From NCBI RefSeq assembly GCF_029439455.1, contig NZ_JAQFVG010000357.1, positions 62,001-126,000 of the forward strand: a DNA stretch of 64,000 nt, written 5' to 3'. Position numbers and translations under genes: made by a program. This document shows positions 60,004 to 64,000 of this stretch, in pieces; the first letter of the stretch is position 1, and the number at the start of each line of letters is the position of its first letter. This stretch comes from Caballeronia sp. BR00000012568055 (GTDB taxonomy: Bacteria > Pseudomonadota > Gammaproteobacteria > Burkholderiales > Burkholderiaceae). Below the pieces are notes generated by a model that was not told the origin of the DNA, did not search any database, and worked only from the letters and a program-made list of their open reading frames with translations.

Positions 60004-60747
60004 ATGCCCTTCGACCTCATCGATTCATCGTCGCTTCCTCAAGACCCGATGCAGGCTGAGGAAGCTCTGCTCACCCGCGCCGCATCCGGCGAAGCCGTCG
60101 CGCATCTGTGGGAAGCGTCAGTCTCGCTGATCGTCCCACGCAGCTATCAGCGCTACGCGTCGCTTGCCGATGCGCGTATCGAATTTGCGCGGCGCGGCTG
60201 TCCTGTGTGGCTGCGTCTGTCGGGCGGCGGACTGGTGCCGCAAGGTCCGGGCATCCTGAATCTGAGCCTCGCGTATCCCGTGCGCGCGACCATGGGCGCG
60301 CTGTCCGAGTCGGTCTATCTCCATCTCTGCACGCTAATCGCCGATGCCCTCAGATCGCTCGGCGTGCTCGCGCACTGGCAAGCCGTCGAAGGTTCGTTCT
60401 GCGATGGCCGCTTCAATCTTGCCTGGGGCCCCGGCGACGATGCGCGCAAGATTGCGGGCACCGCGCAATACTGGCGTCGCGTATCGCAGCAAGACAGCGC
60501 GGAACCGCTTTACGCCGTGCTCGCCCATGCGGTATTGCTTGTCGATGCGGATCCCATCGAAATCAACGAGCGCGCCAACGCGTTCGAAGCGATGATCGAA
60601 AGCGGCCGACGGTATGAAGAAATGAAGGTCGTGACCGTTGCGCAGGCGCTCGCCTACGAATGTTTTTCGATACCGCACGACCTGCGTTTCCGCGTGCGCG
60701 ATGCGCTGACCGAACAAGTGAAACAAGCGATTCCACCGCAGCAATGA
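60004..60747 (+). CDS. Lipoate-protein ligase family protein
   Basis: The protein is 247 residues from ATG 60004 (MPFDLIDSSSLPQDPMQAEEAL); no strong Shine-Dalgarno is visible. The lipoate/biotin ligase fold is clear. The motif RRGCPVWLRLSGGGLVPQGPGILNLSLA corresponds to RR-TGG-V-H-xG-N in LplA, with Gln in place of His. DDARKIAGTAQYWRR contains the binding lysine. It follows acoC in the same direction, so it probably lipoylates AcoC. The C-terminal accessory domain of E. coli LplA is absent. Confidence 0.8.
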   Translation: MPFDLIDSSSLPQDPMQAEEALLTRAASGEAVAHLWEASVSLIVPRSYQRYASLADARIEFARRGCPVWLRLSGGGLVPQGPGILNLSLAYPVRATMGALSESVYLHLCTLIADALRSLGVLAHWQAVEGSFCDGRFNLAWGPGDDARKIAGTAQYWRRVSQQDSAEPLYAVLAHAVLLVDADPIEINERANAFEAMIESGRRYEEMKVVTVAQALAYECFSIPHDLRFRVRDALTEQVKQAIPPQQ

Positions 60748-60766
60748 AGCACACATCGAGGTGGCC

Positions 60767-61570
60767 ATGTCGGCGAGACTTGCTGCGAACGGTTTGTTCT
60801 TCGCGCTGTGGGTGGCGGTGTGCGCCGCCGCGCCCGAATTCCTGTGGCAAGGGCTGTTTTCGCTATTCGGCCATTTCTCCCTGACCGATGCCGCCGCCGC
60901 GATGTTCATCGGCGCGATTCTGGCGTTTTTTGTGGAACCCTTGCTCGAGCGTGCGCGCGGGTCATCGGGACATACGCGCAAGTCGCCTGCGTTCGCGGCC
61001 TGCGAAGCGCTGAGCTTCGCGTTCGTCGCGGTGTGCGTGCACGAAGCGATCACGGTCTATGTCGCCGCGAGTCACTCGAACGAGCAGGCGAGCGCAAATT
61101 TGGTGACGGCGGTATCGAACGCGCTGCAATGGGCGGCGATACCGTTTTTCATCACGCTCGCGTGGCTGGCGGCGCGCGGCCCGAAGTGGCTGATCTGGAC
61201 GGCCGCGGTGGTCGCGCTCGTCGCGGGTTATCTGACGGCGGTGGCGTTCGAATGGCAAGCGCGCGTGCTGCTGACGACCATCATCCCCGCGCTCGCGATT
61301 CTGATCGCCGGATGCCTGATCGTGCGCGAACAATGGGACGTCACCACTTTCGGCCGATGCGCCCGCGCCACCGCCGTGATCGCGCTGACCTGGCTGGCGC
61401 TGACCGGCGCGCTTCAGGCCGTGTTGTGGCTGGCGAACGTGCAGGCGTTTCGTATCTACGAGCGTTCGGAATTGTGGAGCGATCTGCGGTTTTATATCGG
61501 CTGGGTGATCGGCTTGTTTGTGGCGCCGCCGGTGATTCCCGAGACGCCATTGCCTGTGAAGCGGCAGTGA
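60767..61570 (+). CDS. Integral membrane protein of unknown function
   Basis: The protein is 267 residues from ATG 60767, with GAGGTGG ahead. Seven or more hydrophobic segments are visible (FFALWVAVCAAAPEFLW, AAAAMFIGAILAFFVEPLL, LIWTAAVVALVAGYLTAVAF, and LTWLALTGALQAVLWLA among them). A loop VHEAITVYVAASHSNEQ separates TM helices. I do not recognise the family. It lies 19 bases after the lipoate ligase stop, but there is no evidence that it belongs to acetoin metabolism. Confidence 0.7.
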   Translation: MSARLAANGLFFALWVAVCAAAPEFLWQGLFSLFGHFSLTDAAAAMFIGAILAFFVEPLLERARGSSGHTRKSPAFAACEALSFAFVAVCVHEAITVYVAASHSNEQASANLVTAVSNALQWAAIPFFITLAWLAARGPKWLIWTAAVVALVAGYLTAVAFEWQARVLLTTIIPALAILIAGCLIVREQWDVTTFGRCARATAVIALTWLALTGALQAVLWLANVQAFRIYERSELWSDLRFYIGWVIGLFVAPPVIPETPLPVKRQ

Positions 61571-61606
61571 GTATGGAACGCGGGCTGGCGTTCTGTGGAG
61601 GGGAAA

Positions 61607-62194
61607 ATGGACAGTGGTGAAGCAAAGGTACGTTCCTGGACGATAGGCGGTTTGATCTTGCTCGGCGTCCTGGATGTCATTGTGGTCGCTGTCATGTTCT
61701 GTGACTTTCGGCACGCGGCCGCCGACAAACCGGTGATGGACACGCTGGTAAAAGGCCTCGGCATCATCGGCGCGTCGGCGTTTTTCGCATACAGGGTAGC
61801 GTCCGGAAGCCTTGCGGCTTCACTCAGCTTGACGATGGAAGTAACGCAGCATCGAACGGAAGATGGCGTGAAAGCCGCAACGACGCTGATCGTCGAGCGT
61901 GGCGACCTTTACTCCGTAGAGATCAAGGAGATTTATCTGCAGGTGAACGGCGGATATAGAACCGGCGTGCCCTTCAAGGCGGCCGGACGCGAAACGTATC
62001 ACCTGAGTCCGCATGAACGGACGCAATATGGCGTCTGGTGTTCATTGGAGGCCGGCAAGGAAAATATAGTGACGGCCGTGGTCGTGTACAAACAACAGTA
62101 CTTCCCTGCGCCAGAGGCCCATGCGTACGCGAGCGCGATTGTGTATGTGAAGCCGCACTGCAAAATCACGGCAGAAGCGGCTCCCCAAACTTAA
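61607..62194 (+). CDS. Two-TM membrane-anchored protein of unknown function
   Basis: The protein is 195 residues from ATG 61607, with GGAGGGGAAA just ahead. It has two TM segments (about 11-30, WTIGGLILLGVLDVIVVAVMF, and about 48-65) followed by a soluble beta-rich domain (TTLIVERGDLYSVEIKEIYLQV, ENIVTAVVVYKQQYFPAP). The domain most likely faces the cytoplasm or periplasm as a small immunoglobulin-like fold. No family is recognised. Codon use looks slightly less GC-rich than its neighbours. It overlaps the convergent lipoprotein gene by 4 bases. Confidence 0.65.
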   Translation: MDSGEAKVRSWTIGGLILLGVLDVIVVAVMFCDFRHAAADKPVMDTLVKGLGIIGASAFFAYRVASGSLAASLSLTMEVTQHRTEDGVKAATTLIVERGDLYSVEIKEIYLQVNGGYRTGVPFKAAGRETYHLSPHERTQYGVWCSLEAGKENIVTAVVVYKQQYFPAPEAHAYASAIVYVKPHCKITAEAAPQT

Positions 62195-62739
62195 TACGAC
62201 CCCGGCGGCGGCTGCCACCCCGGAGGAGGCGGCGGAGGCGGCGGCGTGGTGTACGCCGCACCCGCCGATGGCTGCACGGTGCGCACGCCGCCACGCACCG
62301 GCACCTTATCGCCCGCTGCGTACATACATTGCAGATACGCGTAGTCGTAACGCTGCTGCACGTTATAGCCCGATGCCTGCGATGTGCCCATACCGATCGC
62401 GCTGCCGGTCAGCAAACCTGCGCCCGCGCCGATGGCCGCGCCCGTCCCGCCACCGAACGCCGCGCCCGCTGCCGCGCCCAGCGCCGTGCCGACCACCGCG
62501 CTTCCGACCGCGCTATTGGTCGCGGCTGTGTTGGCATCGACACCGCCGACCTGCTGCAAAGCGAACTGGCGACAGGAACCGTCGTCGGAGCGGAATTGAT
62601 CGAATGTCTTGTTGGAACCCGGCAGCGCCATCACGCTCGGTCCGGTCGGCATCACGGTACAGGCCGAAAGTGATACGCCGAGCGCCGCGAGAATCAGCGC
62701 GAGCCGTGATGTGTTCGTGTTCATGCGAAATCGCTTCAT
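62191..62739 (-). CDS. Glycine-zipper outer-membrane lipoprotein
   Basis: The protein is 182 residues. A lipoprotein signal ends at VSLSACTVMP. The core is a glycine-zipper segment VGSAVVGTALGAAAGAAFGGGTGAAIGAGAGLLTGSAIGMG (about 82-122), typical of membrane-associated lipoproteins with Gly-zipper 2TM domains. The C-terminal tail is Pro-rich, PPPPPPPP followed by GWQPPPGSY. The start is ATG 62739; ATG 62724 is an alternative. It lies 7 bases from the next gene on the same strand and is probably co-transcribed with it. Confidence 0.82.
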   Translation of the reverse strand: MKRFRMNTNTSRLALILAALGVSLSACTVMPTGPSVMALPGSNKTFDQFRSDDGSCRQFALQQVGGVDANTAATNSAVGSAVVGTALGAAAGAAFGGGTGAAIGAGAGLLTGSAIGMGTSQASGYNVQQRYDYAYLQCMYAAGDKVPVRGGVRTVQPSAGAAYTTPPPPPPPPGWQPPPGSY

Positions 62740-62746
62740 GGCTCGC

Positions 62747-63109
62747 CTAGTTCGATGGCTGCGGCGACGCAGGCACTTCGCGCCATCCGCTGCTGCATTG
62801 CTTCACATACGGGTAGTACGCCTTCGCGGACTCGCAGTAGTACCACGTGCCGGGCTGCTGCGCGGGCGCGCCGGGATCGGCGGCGGGCGCTTGTCCCTGT
62901 TCGACGTAGGTGACCGGCGCGGGCGGCTGGGGCGGCGCGACATAAACGGGCGGCGGCGGATAGTAGTAATACGGCACAGGCGGCGCGTACGGGTAATAAA
63001 CCGGTCCGCCGACATACACGCCGACGCGGGCCCACGCATACGCGTTGCCGGCGATACAAGCCGTGCCGACGACCGACAGCGCGATCAAAGCCTTGATGAG
63101 GCGGTTCAC
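62747..63109 (-). CDS. Proline/tyrosine-rich exported protein
   Basis: The protein is 120 residues from GTG 63109, with GGAGACC ahead. A signal peptide ends near GNAYAW. The mature part is rich in Pro and Tyr (YVGGPVYYPYAPP, PYYYYPPPPVYVAPP), then AQQPGTWYYCESAKAYYPYVKQCSSGWREVPA. This last segment, with two cysteines in YCES and QCSSGW, recurs in many Burkholderia small envelope proteins. The exact function is unknown. It precedes the glycine-zipper lipoprotein gene. Confidence 0.75.
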   Translation of the reverse strand: MNRLIKALIALSVVGTACIAGNAYAWARVGVYVGGPVYYPYAPPVPYYYYPPPPVYVAPPQPPAPVTYVEQGQAPAADPGAPAQQPGTWYYCESAKAYYPYVKQCSSGWREVPASPQPSN

Positions 63110-63292
63110 GACGGTCTCCAGAAAAAATGTTCGCTGATTCGGGATGTCCGGCAAATTCCGGACTCCCTTGCTGCCGTTGAGCGGCCGATGTCGGCCCAAT
63201 ATCAAACGCTAAGCCACTTCGAAGAGAATTTCAATTACACGCACTGGCGCGAATTTTTCTGGCTGTTACGAGATAACAAAGCGTTGAAAGTT

Positions 63293-64000
63293 TTAAGCAT
63301 GCACTACGCTGATTCCCGCCTTCTCCAGCGGCTCAGTGAGCTTCGTATCGGTCGATGCTTCGACGATCACGGTCTGCGCCAGCTCGATCCCGCCAATCCG
63401 ATACGCCGACGCCGCATTCAACTTCGCCGCCGATGCGAGCACCACGGTTTCCGCCGCCCGCGCCGCCAACGCGCGTTTGACGTGCGCTTCTTCGAAATCG
63501 CCAGTCGATAAACCCGCTTGCGCGTGCACGCCGGTGACGCCCATGAAATACAGATCGGCGTTGATATGCGACATCGCTTCGACGGCAGCGGCGCCGACCG
63601 TGACGATGGAGTGCTTGTACAGCTTGCCGCCGATCAACACGACATCGACCGATGGATGTTCGGCCAGCGCGACTGCCACGCTCGGACTATGCGTGACGAC
63701 CGTCGCCGCGAGATTCGCGGGCAATTGCTGCACGAGCAGCGCGGACGTGGTGCCGCCGTCGATGATGACGACCTGACCCGGCGCGATCATCTCCGCCGCG
63801 CGCCGCGCGATTTGCCGCTTCGCGTCCGACTCCATTTCCTGCCGCCGCGCGAACGATGCCGTAGCCGGCGACGCGGGCAGCGCGCCGCCGTGTACGCGTT
63901 GCAGCAGACCTTCGGCGGCAAGCTCGCGCAGATCGCGCCGCACGGTGTCTTCGGACACGCCGAAGCTCGCACTGAGTTCCGTCGCCAGCACGTGGCCGTC
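63293..64000 (-). CDS. DeoR-family transcriptional regulator, N-terminus cut by window edge
   Basis: The open frame continues beyond the right edge; the first visible residues DGHVLATELSASFGVSEDTVRRDLRELAAEGLLQRVHGGALP are the second half of the DeoR/GlpR helix-turn-helix. The C-terminal sugar-phosphate-sensing domain is complete: IIDGGTTSALLVQQL, DVVLIGGKLYKHSIVTVGAAAVEAM, YFMGVTGVHAQAGLSTGDFEEAHVKRAL. It would repress a sugar or sugar-alcohol operon in response to a phosphorylated intermediate. Its target is outside the window. Confidence 0.88.
   Translation of the reverse strand, partial: DGHVLATELSASFGVSEDTVRRDLRELAAEGLLQRVHGGALPASPATASFARRQEMESDAKRQIARRAAEMIAPGQVVIIDGGTTSALLVQQLPANLAATVVTHSPSVAVALAEHPSVDVVLIGGKLYKHSIVTVGAAAVEAMSHINADLYFMGVTGVHAQAGLSTGDFEEAHVKRALAARAAETVVLASAAKLNAASAYRIGGIELAQTVIVEASTDTKLTEPLEKAGISVVHA

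Noticed and set aside
1..64000. CRISPR arrays, rRNA or tRNA genes, and IS elements
   Set aside because: No regularly spaced repeats, RNA-gene-like structures or transposase genes with terminal repeats were noticed on reading both strands.

Overview
The window is high-GC DNA from a beta-proteobacterium of the Burkholderia sensu lato group (Burkholderia, Paraburkholderia or Caballeronia). The evidence is the codon use, a DUF4148 exported protein, phaAB, a DUF3701-type tyrosine recombinase and a ParA-ParB-Rep block. That block (about 31.1-37.1 kb) looks like the replication and partition region of a secondary chromosome (chromid) or megaplasmid. It holds a full-length tyrosine recombinase, ParA, ParB and a replication initiator, and is followed at once by an RpoD-type primary sigma factor. 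Its intergenic spaces carry a dif-like palindrome, a 13-bp inverted repeat enclosing a DnaA box, short repeats, and a hairpin over the rep start codon.

Left of the origin (1-31 kb), in order: an EmrAB-type efflux operon; a glycosyltransferase; an IclR regulator divergent from a fumarylacetoacetate-hydrolase-family enzyme; a RelE/HigB-type toxin-antitoxin pair; a lone sugar-binding protein; DUF302 and free methionine sulfoxide reductase genes; a ROK-controlled ribose-type sugar ABC transporter; and a molybdenum-linked cluster (molybdopterin-domain protein, NifQ, short ModE, DUF2325). Then come a lipoyl-fused dihydrolipoamide dehydrogenase, a large hybrid histidine kinase, small exported proteins, phaB-phaA, a self-sufficient P450-reductase-ferredoxin fusion and an NRAMP metal transporter.

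Right of the origin (39-64 kb): an NmrA-type protein divergent from a TetR regulator; a long minus-strand catabolic block (HMG-CoA-lyase-like enzyme, class III CoA-transferase, MFS carrier, exported amidohydrolase, then APC permease, SDR and AraC regulator) facing an IclR regulator; a glutathione transferase; an SDR; and a complete acetoin dehydrogenase locus. That locus has an AcoR-type activator, a sigma-54 promoter and acoXABC, followed by a lipoate ligase. Membrane and envelope proteins follow, and a DeoR-type regulator runs off the right edge.

Several regulatory circuits can be read from the DNA. Two ModE-box-like sites flank the molybdenum cluster. Two unrelated IclR intergenic regions both carry operator pairs spaced exactly 20 bp centre to centre. 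A ROK palindrome overlaps its promoter start. The acetoin operon has a textbook -24/-12 promoter with a pair of matching upstream sites. The points most worth following are the origin module and its putative recombination site, and the small ModE/NifQ/DUF2325 molybdenum regulon. All functions are inferred from sequence recognition only; no database search was run.
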